Below, piece by piece: positions 27,937 to 36,838 of a DNA stretch of 45,089 bases. The position numbers and the translations under genes were made by a program. Each line of letters begins with the position of its first letter. The first letter of the stretch is position 1. Where the stretch lies: the NCBI GenBank assembly GCA_903822545.1, contig CAIJPN010000144.1:1-45089 (forward strand), written 5' to 3'. Below the pieces are notes generated by a model. That model saw nothing but the letters and a program-made list of their open reading frames with translations. It made no database searches and was not told where the DNA came from. This DNA comes from an uncultured Anaerolineae bacterium. GTDB lineage: Bacteria > Chloroflexota > Anaerolineae > Anaerolineales > Villigracilaceae.

Positions 27937-30900
27937 ATGAACGAAATTACCTCCCTCGACCTGCGCACCCAACTGCACCAAATGGTACTCGCCGACCTGC
28001 TCGGCCCGGCGGGCGGCCCCGAAGAAGAACTGGAAGAAGACACCGTCCGCAACCGCTACATCGTCGGACAGCTGGCCCCACGCGGCCAGACCGCCCTGCC
28101 CGACGAACTGGACGAACTCTCCAGCCACAGCGACCGCACCGAAACCGAGCAAGATGGCTCCGCCGACGCCCCCGCCGCGCCCGCCCCGGCCATGCTGCCC
28201 TCCTCCATCGGCCTCACCTGCACCGTCAGCGCCGAAACGCGCAGCCTGCACATCACCGCCCGCTGGGGAAAATACAAACGCACCCGCTCCGAAAACCTGC
28301 CGCCCAATGCCAAAGGCGAACCGCCCCTGGTCTGGAAGCGCCAGCAAGTCGAAGCCAGCGCCGCCATCCCCCTGCGGCCGGGCAAAATCACCCCCTGGGC
28401 GCCCAGCCCCGAAAACCCCGAAGTCTACATCACCGGCCTGGTGCGCCGCTACGACAGCGCCTGGTCCGTCACCCTCTTCATCGTCAACAGCCAGCAAGAA
28501 CCCAAAACGCGCAAAGACGAAGCCTGGCTCTTCCAGCCCGAACTCATCGTGCGCGACCCCAATAACGCCCCGGTCTTCCTCAAACGCCCGCTCAACATCC
28601 ACCAGCAAAAAGAACCCGAAACCGAACAGATGGAGATGACCTACCGCCGCATCGTCGAATTCGCCGTTGGGCACGGCATCGGCGTCCATGCCCGCAAAGC
28701 CGCCAACAGTTGGGATCGCGCCGTAGAAATCCGCACCAGTGTCATTCCAGAATATGAAGTGGAACAGGTCGAAGCCCCGCGCCTTGATTCCGTTGAAATG
28801 GATATGATCACCCTCTCCAACCTTTCCGGCACGGGATTCCAGACCGCCCTGGGGCCATTGGTCGCCGCCTACGAACAGTGGATTACATCCAATCTTAACC
28901 ACCTCGACCACCCCGGCCCCGACCTGGCCCCCTACTTCCAAACCGCCGCCAGCGCCCTCGAAACCTGCCGCGTCACCCTCAAGCGCATCCGCGAAGGCCT
29001 CCAGTTACTCCAAACCGACGAAAACGCCGCCGAAGCCTTTCGCTTTGCCAACCGGGCCATGGCCGCCCAGCGCCTGCGCAGCATCTACACCGGCAAGATT
29101 CGCCAGGGCCAGGCCGTCACCCTGGCCGAACTGGACAAACCCGAAAACCGCTCCTGGCGGCCCTTCCAGCTGGCCTTCCTGCTGCTCAACCTGCCCGCCC
29201 TGGTCAACCCGGCCCACCCCGAGCGCATCCACCCCACCCACGCCAAAGCCGACCTGCTCTGGTTCCCCACCGGCGGCGGCAAAACCGAAGCCTACCTGGG
29301 CGTCGCCGCCTTCACCATGGCCCTGCGCCGCCTGCAAGGTGAAATCGGCGGCTACTCTGGTGAAGCGGGCGTGGCCGTGCTGATGCGCTACACCCTGCGG
29401 CTGCTCACCCTCCAGCAATTCCAGCGCGCCACCGCCCTGATCTGCGCCATGGAAATGCTTCGCCGCGAAAACCCGGCCCGCTGGGGCGCCGAACCCTTCC
29501 GCATCGGCCTGTGGGTCGGGCAAAAATCCACCCCCAACTGGACGGCAGACTCGGCCCAGGCCCTGCGCCAGAACAAAGGCATGTGGAGCGGCATGGGCAG
29601 CACCGGAACCCCCATGCAGCTCACCAACTGCCCCTGGTGCGGCAAACCCCTCAGCGCCAACACGGTCGTGGTCGAAACCTACGAACGTGGGCGCGGGCGT
29701 ACCTTCCAATATTGCTCCGACCCGCTCGGGCAGTGCCCGTTTTCCCAGCGCCAATCCCCCGATGAAGGCCTGCCCATCATCGTGGTGGATGAAGAAATCT
29801 ACCGCCGCCTGCCCTCCCTGCTAATCGCCACTGTCGACAAATTCGCCCAAATGCCCTGGAAGGGTGAAACCCAGGCGCTTTTCGGCAAAGTCAGCGGCAA
29901 ATGCCCCCGCCACGGCTACCGCACCCCCGGCCTCGAAGACGCCGACAGCCATCCCGCCATCAAAGGACTGGAGAGCAAATTTCCCGCCGTCAAAACCCAG
30001 GCGTGTTTACCCCTGCGCCCGCCCGACCTGATCATCCAGGACGAACTGCACCTGATTAGCGGCCCGCTCGGCACCCTGGTGGGGCTGTACGAAACCGCAG
30101 TAGACCGCCTGTGTTCGTGGGACTACCAGGGGGTCCGCGTCCGCCCCAAAGTGATTGCATCCACCGCCACCATCCGCCGCGCCCAAAACCAGGTGCACAA
30201 CCTGTTCCTGCGCGATGTGCAAATCTTCCCGCCCTCCGGGTTGGATGCGGGCGACAACTTCTTCTCGCGCCGCAAACCGGCTGGCCCCGCTGCCCCCGGG
30301 CGCCTTTATCTTGGCATCTGCGCCCCTGGCACGCGCATGAAAACCATCCTGATCCGCGTCTACGTGGCCTATCTCTCCGCCGCCGAAAAACTGGCCAAAG
30401 ACTACGGCTACCAGCGCGCCGACCCGTGGATGACACTGGTGGGCTACTTCAACTCCATGCGCGAACTGGGCGGGATGCGGCGTGTCACCGATGACGCCAT
30501 CCGCACCCGCCTGCGCCAGATGGACGCGCGCGGCCTGGTGCGGCGCTACATCGAACCCGATTCCACCGAAGAACTAACCTCGCGCAAATCGGCGGTGGAT
30601 ATTCCCAAAATCCTCGACCGGCTCGAGAAAGCATTCCCCGCCAAAAAAGGCGAGCCGCGCCCCTACGATGTCGTCCTGGCTACCAACATGATCTCGGTCG
30701 GCGTGGATGTCTCGCGCCTGGGCTTGATGGTGGTTGCCAGCCAGCCCAAAGCCACTTCCGAATACATCCAGGCCACCAGCCGCGTTGGGCGCGCCTTCCC
30801 AGGTGTGGTCTGCACCGTCTACAACTGGGCCAGGCCGCGCGACCTGAGCCATTACGAACGCTTCGAGCATTACCACGCCACCTTCTACCAGCAGGTCGAA

Positions 30901-31392
30901 GCCCTGTCGGTCACACCCTTCTCAGCCCGCGCCCTCGACCGCGGCTTGAGCGGAGTCTACGTCTCGCAGGTGCGCCTGCTCTCCGAAGAATTCAACCGCA
31001 ATGAAGCCGCCGGGCAGCTCGTCCATCCTCACGCCCTGCTCGAAGATATTGAACGCGACATCCGCCGTCGTGCCGAAAACGTGGTTGCCAGCGTCAAAAT
31101 CGGCGATCTGGTTGAAAACATGCTTACAGATCGAAGGGATATTTGGCTGAGCAAGGCCCAATCCCGCGAAGGCTCCATGCTGGCCTACACGCGCGGCAAA
31201 ACCGGGCGCGAAGTGCGCCTGCTCAAACAACCCACCGAAAACGACGCCGGTATCTTTGCCTGCCTGAACTCCCTGCGCGATGTCGAACCCTCCGTTACCC
31301 TGGTCTTGAACGACCACGGCATGGATGCCCCTCCACCGGATGATATGCCGTTGCGAGGAGCGCTCTCCAGCGACGAAGCAACCCCCAGTTAA
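27937..31392 (+). CDS. drmA: DISARM-type helicase DrmA
   Basis: 1151 residues, close to the usual DrmA length. SF2 helicase motifs occur in order: Walker A LLWFPTGGGKTEAYLG near 440, DELHLISGPLG near 702, STATIRR near 741 and ATNMISVGVDVSRLGL with QATSRVGRAFPG near 947. A Cys cluster (NCPWCGKPL ... YCSDPLGQCPF, about 564-601) may bind zinc. In studied DISARM systems DrmA and DrmB form a DNA-binding ATPase that recognises incoming phage DNA. AGGA precedes the ATG. The last residues, LRGALSSDEATPS, and the stop region are encoded by a dispersed inverted repeat, so the C-terminus is not the ancestral one. No drmMI, drmMII, drmD or drmE lies nearby. Confidence 0.92.
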   Translation: MNEITSLDLRTQLHQMVLADLLGPAGGPEEELEEDTVRNRYIVGQLAPRGQTALPDELDELSSHSDRTETEQDGSADAPAAPAPAMLPSSIGLTCTVSAETRSLHITARWGKYKRTRSENLPPNAKGEPPLVWKRQQVEASAAIPLRPGKITPWAPSPENPEVYITGLVRRYDSAWSVTLFIVNSQQEPKTRKDEAWLFQPELIVRDPNNAPVFLKRPLNIHQQKEPETEQMEMTYRRIVEFAVGHGIGVHARKAANSWDRAVEIRTSVIPEYEVEQVEAPRLDSVEMDMITLSNLSGTGFQTALGPLVAAYEQWITSNLNHLDHPGPDLAPYFQTAASALETCRVTLKRIREGLQLLQTDENAAEAFRFANRAMAAQRLRSIYTGKIRQGQAVTLAELDKPENRSWRPFQLAFLLLNLPALVNPAHPERIHPTHAKADLLWFPTGGGKTEAYLGVAAFTMALRRLQGEIGGYSGEAGVAVLMRYTLRLLTLQQFQRATALICAMEMLRRENPARWGAEPFRIGLWVGQKSTPNWTADSAQALRQNKGMWSGMGSTGTPMQLTNCPWCGKPLSANTVVVETYERGRGRTFQYCSDPLGQCPFSQRQSPDEGLPIIVVDEEIYRRLPSLLIATVDKFAQMPWKGETQALFGKVSGKCPRHGYRTPGLEDADSHPAIKGLESKFPAVKTQACLPLRPPDLIIQDELHLISGPLGTLVGLYETAVDRLCSWDYQGVRVRPKVIASTATIRRAQNQVHNLFLRDVQIFPPSGLDAGDNFFSRRKPAGPAAPGRLYLGICAPGTRMKTILIRVYVAYLSAAEKLAKDYGYQRADPWMTLVGYFNSMRELGGMRRVTDDAIRTRLRQMDARGLVRRYIEPDSTEELTSRKSAVDIPKILDRLEKAFPAKKGEPRPYDVVLATNMISVGVDVSRLGLMVVASQPKATSEYIQATSRVGRAFPGVVCTVYNWARPRDLSHYERFEHYHATFYQQVEALSVTPFSARALDRGLSGVYVSQVRLLSEEFNRNEAAGQLVHPHALLEDIERDIRRRAENVVASVKIGDLVENMLTDRRDIWLSKAQSREGSMLAYTRGKTGREVRLLKQPTENDAGIFACLNSLRDVEPSVTLVLNDHGMDAPPPDDMPLRGALSSDEATPS

Positions 31393-31425
31393 ACGAGAGA
31401 TTGCTTCGCTATCGCTCGCAATAAC
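31351..31425. repeat. TTGCGAG-type inverted repeat spanning the drmA stop codon
   Basis: TTGCGAG (31351-31357) and CGAAGCAA (31374-31381) pair with TTGCTTCG and CTCGCAA in the right half (31401-31421). It is a shortened, diverged relative of the element at 7126-7252. The left half is translated as the last residues of DrmA; the right half fills the drmA-drmB gap and ends 18 bases before the drmB start. Confidence 0.82.
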
Positions 31426-31442
31426 ATAAAAAAGAGAATCCT

Positions 31443-33308
31443 ATGTCCAACAATACCCCTACCCCTCGCGTTGGTGATGTCCGCCCCAGCCAGTTGATGT
31501 TCACCTATGGCGTTGGCGCGCTGGTTGACCTGCCCAAACTCTCGGTCATTGTCACCGGTCTCGAAGACTGGCCAGTCAACCCGGAGTACACCCATCCCAT
31601 CAACGAAAGCCGCCTGCTCCAGGCTGTGCAATACCACCTGCACAATGTTGAAAAACTGCTGGCCCCGCCCGTTGTCCCCGATACTGGCGCGCAGCCCGAC
31701 CCAACCGACCCATCTTATTATGTCGGTGTGCCCGTCGCCACCTTCCCACGTTGGATGGTTTGCCCACACTGCCGCATCCTGGCCCCGCTCAGCTCTGGCC
31801 TGTTCCAGCTGGATGAGAACCTGTTTCGCATGGATGAAACCTGCTACCGCCATGCCAACTGCAACAAATCCAAAAATCCCGAAGTGCTCCCGGCCCGGTT
31901 TCTCTCCGCCTGTGAAAAAGGCCACCTCGATGATTTCCCCTGGATCGACTTCGTCCACCGGAATGAACCCTGCAACCTGCCCATGCTTTCCCTGATCGAA
32001 CATGGCCCTTCCGGCGAAGCCCGCGACCTGGAAGTGCGCTGCGAAAACTGCAAATCACAGCGCCGCCTGTCCGAAGCCTTTGGCCAGGAAAATCGTGAGA
32101 AGCTGCCCAAGTGTAAAGGCCGCCGCCCGCACCTGCGCGATTACGAAAGTGAACCCTGCCAGAACAACATCCGCGCCATCACCCTGGGCGCGTCGAACAC
32201 CTGGTTCCCGGTGTCACTGAGCACCATCGGCATCCCGGTTTCGGCGGATATCATTATGCAATTGATCGAAGAAAATTGGGGCGTGTATAAAGCTGTCACC
32301 GCTCCGGCCATCGTTGCTTTTATGCGCACAGTTGGCCAGCTTGGGCGTCTCAGCCAGTACACTGATGAGCGCATCTACCAGGCCATTGAGCAGTACCGCC
32401 AAAACCAGGCCACCGGCAGCACCCGCGAAGCCAAACCTGACCTGAAAACCCCCGAGTGGAAGATTTTCACCGAGCACAACCCGGCCCTGAACAGTGATGA
32501 GTTCCGGCTGCGGGCCGTTCAGGTTCCGGCAAAATTTGCGGGGTTGATCAAACAGGTGGTGCTGGTCGAGCGCCTGCGCGAAGTCACCGCCCTGGTTGGC
32601 TTTACCCGCATCGACTCGGGCGGCGAAATGACCGATGAACTGGATGTCCCAACCTCCATAGCCCCGCTTTCGCGCGCCCAACCTACCTGGGTTCCGGCCA
32701 GTGAAGTGCGCGGCGAGGGTATCTTTATCCGGTTCGATGAGCAAAAAGTAGCTGAGTGGGCTCATCGCGCCGCGATCCAGGAAGCCAGCGCGGAATTCTT
32801 TGCCGCCCATAAGCAATGGTGCGAAAACCGGGGCATTGAAAAGCCCGAAAACAGCTTCCCGGGTATGCGCTATGCACTCATCCACTCTTTCTCACACGCC
32901 CTCATGCGCCAGCTTTCCCTGGAGTGTGGCTACTCTGCCGCCAGCATCCGAGAACGCATCTATGCCCAACCCGGCACAGAAACCTGCGAACCAATGGCCG
33001 GGCTGCTGATTTATACATCCGCGCCCGATAGCGAAGGCACCCTGGGCGGTCTGGTCAGCCTGGGGGAAACAGATACATTGGGTTTACACATCGCCCAGGC
33101 GCTTGAATCGGCTCACTTGTGCGCCAACGACCCGCTCTGCGCCGAACATCTCCCGGCAGCCCAGGGGCACACCATCCATGCCGCCGCCTGTCACGCCTGT
33201 CTGTTTGCCCCCGAAACATCCTGCGAAAAAGGCAACCGCTATCTAGACCGCGCCATGCTGGTCCCAACCGTGGAAAAAGACCTGCGGCACTTCTTTGGAC
33301 AATCATGA
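31443..33308 (+). CDS. drmB: DISARM-type protein DrmB (DUF1998)
   Basis: 621 residues. The N-terminus VGDVRPSQLMFTYGVGALVDL is the hallmark start of DrmB. Paired cysteines (MVCPHCRILAPL, VRCENCKSQ) suggest zinc binding, and the C-terminal DUF1998 region is recognisable from LIHSFSHALMRQLSLECGYS and HAAACHACLFAPETSCEKGN. In characterised systems DrmB binds DrmA to form the core complex that loads on foreign DNA. The gene follows drmA after a 50-base gap mostly made of a repeat, and overlaps drmC by four bases (ATGA). It is intact, which argues that the operon is functional despite the repeat insertion. Confidence 0.94.
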   Translation: MSNNTPTPRVGDVRPSQLMFTYGVGALVDLPKLSVIVTGLEDWPVNPEYTHPINESRLLQAVQYHLHNVEKLLAPPVVPDTGAQPDPTDPSYYVGVPVATFPRWMVCPHCRILAPLSSGLFQLDENLFRMDETCYRHANCNKSKNPEVLPARFLSACEKGHLDDFPWIDFVHRNEPCNLPMLSLIEHGPSGEARDLEVRCENCKSQRRLSEAFGQENREKLPKCKGRRPHLRDYESEPCQNNIRAITLGASNTWFPVSLSTIGIPVSADIIMQLIEENWGVYKAVTAPAIVAFMRTVGQLGRLSQYTDERIYQAIEQYRQNQATGSTREAKPDLKTPEWKIFTEHNPALNSDEFRLRAVQVPAKFAGLIKQVVLVERLREVTALVGFTRIDSGGEMTDELDVPTSIAPLSRAQPTWVPASEVRGEGIFIRFDEQKVAEWAHRAAIQEASAEFFAAHKQWCENRGIEKPENSFPGMRYALIHSFSHALMRQLSLECGYSAASIRERIYAQPGTETCEPMAGLLIYTSAPDSEGTLGGLVSLGETDTLGLHIAQALESAHLCANDPLCAEHLPAAQGHTIHAAACHACLFAPETSCEKGNRYLDRAMLVPTVEKDLRHFFGQS

Positions 33309-34105
33309 GAACCTTATCTGATATCGTCCTGTTCCTGGTGGAAGACCTGCCCGAAGAACATGCCCGCCACCTGGCCGAGCTGCTCCGGGCAGAAACCCGG
33401 CTGGATTGGGCCCGCCTCATTCAGGTCTTGCGCATCGCCATCCCTCAGCTGGAATTCCAGGAGCACATTCGCCAATTTGTCGAGGCCTGGCGTGCTCTAC
33501 CCGAGCCTGTCTCCCCGCTGGAAATGTCGATTGCGGTGCAATCCGCCTCGGCTGCGCTGGCGCATCAACGCCAAAAACAAAAAGTCGAACTGACCTGGAC
33601 AGGCCCGCGCAGCCCGCACGTCAGCCTGCGCCGCACCGACCAGGCCCTGATCGAACTGATCAATGGGGCCAAAAAGCGCATCCTGATCGTGAGTTTTGCC
33701 GTTTATAAAGCCCGCAATATCCTTTCAGCACTAGAAAAAGCCGCCGATCGCGGGGTCGCCATCACGGTCATCCTCGAGTCGCCGGATGTGAGCGAAGGCA
33801 AGATCGCCTACAGCACCATCCGCGCCCTGGGAGCCTCCCTGCGCGAGAAGGCCAGGGTCTTCATCTGGCCGTATGCCAAACGCGCCACCACCCCGGAAGG
33901 CAAAATCGGCTCCCTGCACGCCAAGATCGGCGTGGCCGATGGCGACCACCTGTATCTCTCCAGCGCCAACCTGACGGATTACGCCATGAACATCAACATG
34001 GAAATGGGCGTCCTGGTGCACGGGAATGACCTGCCGCCCCGCATCGAAGAACATTTTGCAGAGCTGATCTCCAATGGCACCCTGGCTGAAATTGCTGATG
34101 AATAA
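33305..34105 (+). CDS. drmC: DISARM-type phospholipase D-like protein DrmC
   Basis: 266 residues from ATG 33305, which overlaps the drmB stop; the frame is open further upstream but that part lies inside drmB. One PLD motif is visible: SLHAKIGVAD (His near 205, Lys near 207) followed by SSANLTDYAMNINMEMGVLV, with the preceding strand KKRILIVSFAVYKARNIL. A single HKD motif implies a dimer, as in Nuc-type nucleases. DrmC is the presumed nuclease of DISARM, though reported to be dispensable in some systems. An N-terminal helical region (about 1-100) precedes the PLD domain. Confidence 0.92.
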   Translation: MRTLSDIVLFLVEDLPEEHARHLAELLRAETRLDWARLIQVLRIAIPQLEFQEHIRQFVEAWRALPEPVSPLEMSIAVQSASAALAHQRQKQKVELTWTGPRSPHVSLRRTDQALIELINGAKKRILIVSFAVYKARNILSALEKAADRGVAITVILESPDVSEGKIAYSTIRALGASLREKARVFIWPYAKRATTPEGKIGSLHAKIGVADGDHLYLSSANLTDYAMNINMEMGVLVHGNDLPPRIEEHFAELISNGTLAEIADE

Positions 34106-34440
34106 ATAATGCCGCCAGTCCGAACGAGGGGTAACGTTCTACGATTTGTTCGCTTATACCATCCCAGGGTGCTTCTATCTTGCGATGTTCATCGCCATAA
34201 TATTTTGAAGTTTTCAAGGGGCGGTGCTGACCAACCTGCAAACTGCCTGGCGCGCGCCACCATGGGGAAGAAGGCTGTTAGGGCGGGTGGGGAAAGGATA
34301 AGCCACAAGCAATTCTCAACACGATTTGCAGCAAGCCATCTTCCCCCTGTGCAGGCCGGGAGGAATCTAATGCGCGGCAAAAAACATCCAGAAGGTGGTT
34401 GCATTCCTAAACCATGCAAACAAATCGGGAAATTCGTCAC
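34106..34440. other. Gap after drmC without a recognised gene
   Basis: No gene with family support is seen. A minus-strand frame (34241-33993) reads APWDGISEQIVERYPSFGLA before running antisense into drmC; it looks protein-like and could be a remnant, but I cannot name it. No clear terminator follows drmC. Confidence 0.3.
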
Positions 34441-34469
34441 TAGACAAAACAGTTCCAATTTCGTAATAT
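34441..34469 (+). promoter_or_regulatory. Promoter directly upstream of the PhnD-like lipoprotein
   Basis: TAGACA (34441-34446) and TAATAT (34464-34469) are 17 bases apart. The -10 box ends six bases before the ATG at 34476, so the transcript would start at the initiation codon. No Shine-Dalgarno is present, consistent with leaderless expression. Confidence 0.5.
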
Positions 34470-34475
34470 CCAATC

Positions 34476-35396
34476 ATGCGAAACATACTGCTTTTCATCA
34501 GCCTGTTCCTGCTTTCTGCATGCATGGTTACACCCAATATTCAACCTTCCGCCAAGGTAGATTTGACCGATCTCCAGCCATTACCCACGCCATCGATCAG
34601 TGAAACCCCACTGCGAGTGGCGGTGGCAGCGGTTATCTCACCCAAAGGCACCGTTGAATCTTATTCCGGACTGGTCAATTATTTGGGAGAAAAAACTGGC
34701 CGCCCGGTTGAACTTGTCCAGCGCCGCACTTACATGGAAGTAAATGACCTTTTGGAAACCAGCGAGGTGGACTTGGCCTTCGTGTGCACCAGCGCCTACA
34801 TCGCCGGGCAACGGGATTTTGGTATGGAACTGTTGGCGGCTCCACAAGTAGATGGTGGAACTGTCTACTATTCCTACCTGATTGTCCCAATGGAAAGCCA
34901 GGTCCGCAGCATGGCCCATTTGAAAGGAAAAGTTTTTGCTTTGACCGATCCCATTTCGCTGACAGGGCGCGCCTACCCTACAACACTAGTGACCCAACTT
35001 GGTGCTACGCCTGAAACCTTCTTTAAACGTACATTCTTTACTTATAGTCACGATGAGGCCATTTACGCGGTAGCCAATGGCCTGGCAGATGGCGCTGGAG
35101 TGGATAGCCTGATATACGATTACGCACTCTCGCGCGACCCGGCGCTCTCTGGGAAAGTAAAAATCATCCACATATCACCATCATTTGGCATTCCGCCAGT
35201 AGTAGTCAATCCAAATTTGCGCCCGCAAATCAAAATAGAACTACAAAACTTGCTTCTGGATATGTCAAATGATCCTGTCGGTCGGGATGCTCTGACTGCC
35301 ATCGGGGTAGAAAAATTTGTGATCATCAATGATTCATCTTATGAGAGTGTCCGGTCATTGCTCGATGGAATTCCTCTCCTGTTTGGACTGCCGTGA
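34476..35396 (+). CDS. PhnD-like periplasmic-binding lipoprotein, probable sensor partner
   Basis: 306 residues with a lipoprotein signal ending at Cys16 (LLSAC). The body is a PhnD/phosphonate-type binding fold: LRVAVAAVISPKGTVESY, YLGEKTGRPVELVQRRTY, EVDLAFVCTSAYIAG, and the hinge segment DPISLTGRAYPT. No ABC permease or ATPase accompanies it. Instead it overlaps the histidine kinase gene by four bases (GTGA), as binding proteins do when they present a ligand to a sensor kinase. AioX of arsenite oxidation and the N-terminal part of TtrS are precedents. The ligand is probably an oxyanion used by the downstream molybdoenzyme. The family is secure; the sensing role is inferred from context. 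Confidence 0.87.
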   Translation: MRNILLFISLFLLSACMVTPNIQPSAKVDLTDLQPLPTPSISETPLRVAVAAVISPKGTVESYSGLVNYLGEKTGRPVELVQRRTYMEVNDLLETSEVDLAFVCTSAYIAGQRDFGMELLAAPQVDGGTVYYSYLIVPMESQVRSMAHLKGKVFALTDPISLTGRAYPTTLVTQLGATPETFFKRTFFTYSHDEAIYAVANGLADGAGVDSLIYDYALSRDPALSGKVKIIHISPSFGIPPVVVNPNLRPQIKIELQNLLLDMSNDPVGRDALTAIGVEKFVIINDSSYESVRSLLDGIPLLFGLP

Positions 35397-36835
35397 GCCA
35401 AAACTTGCTCCACAGATTTTGGAATATTATTTCATCTGTTAGTGTGCGCGCAAAAATCTTGGGCATGGCACTCATGCTCATCCTGTTGCTGGGCGCGGGC
35501 GTTACCTGGCAGGTTCTCCACTCCCTCACCTACATCGTACAATCGCAACTCGAAAACGAAAGTATTACATCGGCCAGAGATCTGGCTGCTCGCGCCGCAG
35601 ACCCTATCCTCCTCAACGACTTGGTCAGATTGCAAAGACTTTTAGTAGAAACCCAGCAAAACAACCCCGATGTGCGCTACGCTTTCATATTGGATAAAAA
35701 CGGCGATATACTGGTACATACCTTCGGCGCAGGGTTCCCCCCCGACCTGCTCACCGCAAATGATGCAGGCTCATCTGAACATCACCATACCATCATATTA
35801 CAAACAAACAATGAATTAATTTGGGATACCGCAGTGCCAATTTTTAACGAAAGAGCTGGCACCGTACGGCTCGGGCTTTCAGACGCGCGCCTGCGTAACG
35901 CGGTTCAATCCTTGACCATCCAATTAGCCCTGATGATCGCATTCGTTTCGGCGCTTGGAATTCTGGTTGCCACCTTCCTGACCTTCCTTTTAACCCGTCC
36001 AGTACGAGAATTAGTTTCAGCTACACAAGCCGTTGCCAAAGGAGATTTTTCGCCTCGGCTGGCACGTTGGGCTGATGACGAATTCGGTGACCTGGCCGAA
36101 GCTTTCAATGCCATGACCACAGAACTGGGCAACACCAATGAAATTCGCCAGGAACGTGAAGAATTGCGACGCCAACTGCTCGAAAAAGTGATTGCCACCC
36201 AAGAAGATGAGCGCCGCCGCATTGCCCGCGAACTACATGACAGCACATCCCAAAATCTTACATCACTGATGGTAGGATTAAAAAACCTGCAAGACTCCTG
36301 TAGCGAACCTAACATCGAAAACCAGGCCGAATCTCTGCGCCGAGTTGCCGCCCAAACCCTGGAAGAAGTTCATGATATTTCCATGCGCTTACGCCCGCGC
36401 ATTCTCGATGACCTCGGCCTTGCAGCTGCGATGGAACAACTCACCCGCGAATGGCAGGCGCGCCATAAATTACCAGTAGATTTGGTTATTCATATTGGGC
36501 AAGAACGCCTCCCTGGTGAAATTGAAACCGCCATCTACCGCATTGTGCAAGAATCACTCACAAATGCAGCTCGCTATTCTGGAGCACGCTCCGTCTCAGT
36601 GCTAGTGGAGCGACGCGGCGAACAGGTGATTGCGATTGTAGAAGATGACGGTCGAGGCTTCGCTCCCAGCCTGTCACCCAATGAGCGTCATCTTGGCCTG
36701 GCTGGGATGCGCGAACGCGCCGAACTACTGGATGGAAAACTGACCATCGAAAGCTGGCCTGGCGCGGGTACGAGCATCCATGTTCAGATTCCTATTAGCG
36801 CCAGTTCTTTAGAAGAGATCAAGGGTAATCTGTAA
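35393..36835 (+). CDS. Membrane sensor histidine kinase, HisKA_3 (NarX/NreB-like)
   Basis: 480 residues from a GTG start inside the upstream stop. Order: first membrane helix (ILGMALMLILLLGAGVTW), an extracytoplasmic sensor region of about 130 residues, second membrane helix (LALMIAFVSALGILVATF), HAMP domain, and a coiled stretch. The HisKA_3 dimerisation helix carries the phosphorylated His282 in RRIARELHDSTSQNLTSL, and a GHKL ATPase shows ESLTNAARYSG (N box) and EDDGRGF. It probably receives a signal through the PhnD-like lipoprotein and phosphorylates the response regulator encoded three bases downstream. Confidence 0.95.
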   Translation: MSQNLLHRFWNIISSVSVRAKILGMALMLILLLGAGVTWQVLHSLTYIVQSQLENESITSARDLAARAADPILLNDLVRLQRLLVETQQNNPDVRYAFILDKNGDILVHTFGAGFPPDLLTANDAGSSEHHHTIILQTNNELIWDTAVPIFNERAGTVRLGLSDARLRNAVQSLTIQLALMIAFVSALGILVATFLTFLLTRPVRELVSATQAVAKGDFSPRLARWADDEFGDLAEAFNAMTTELGNTNEIRQEREELRRQLLEKVIATQEDERRRIARELHDSTSQNLTSLMVGLKNLQDSCSEPNIENQAESLRRVAAQTLEEVHDISMRLRPRILDDLGLAAAMEQLTREWQARHKLPVDLVIHIGQERLPGEIETAIYRIVQESLTNAARYSGARSVSVLVERRGEQVIAIVEDDGRGFAPSLSPNERHLGLAGMRERAELLDGKLTIESWPGAGTSIHVQIPISASSLEEIKGNL

Positions 36836-36838
36836 GTT

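Noticed and set aside
27904-28941. Minus-strand open frame of 345 codons over the drmA start
   Set aside because: It is a G/C-driven mirror frame of drmA, rich in Gly and Ala, with no recognisable domain.
27937-34105. Complete class 1 or class 2 DISARM system
   Set aside because: Only drmA, drmB and drmC are present; no methyltransferase, drmD or drmE is found within the window.
33993-34241. Minus-strand small frame reading APWDGISEQIVERYPSFGLA
   Set aside because: It looks protein-like but runs antisense into drmC, and I cannot assign it to a family.
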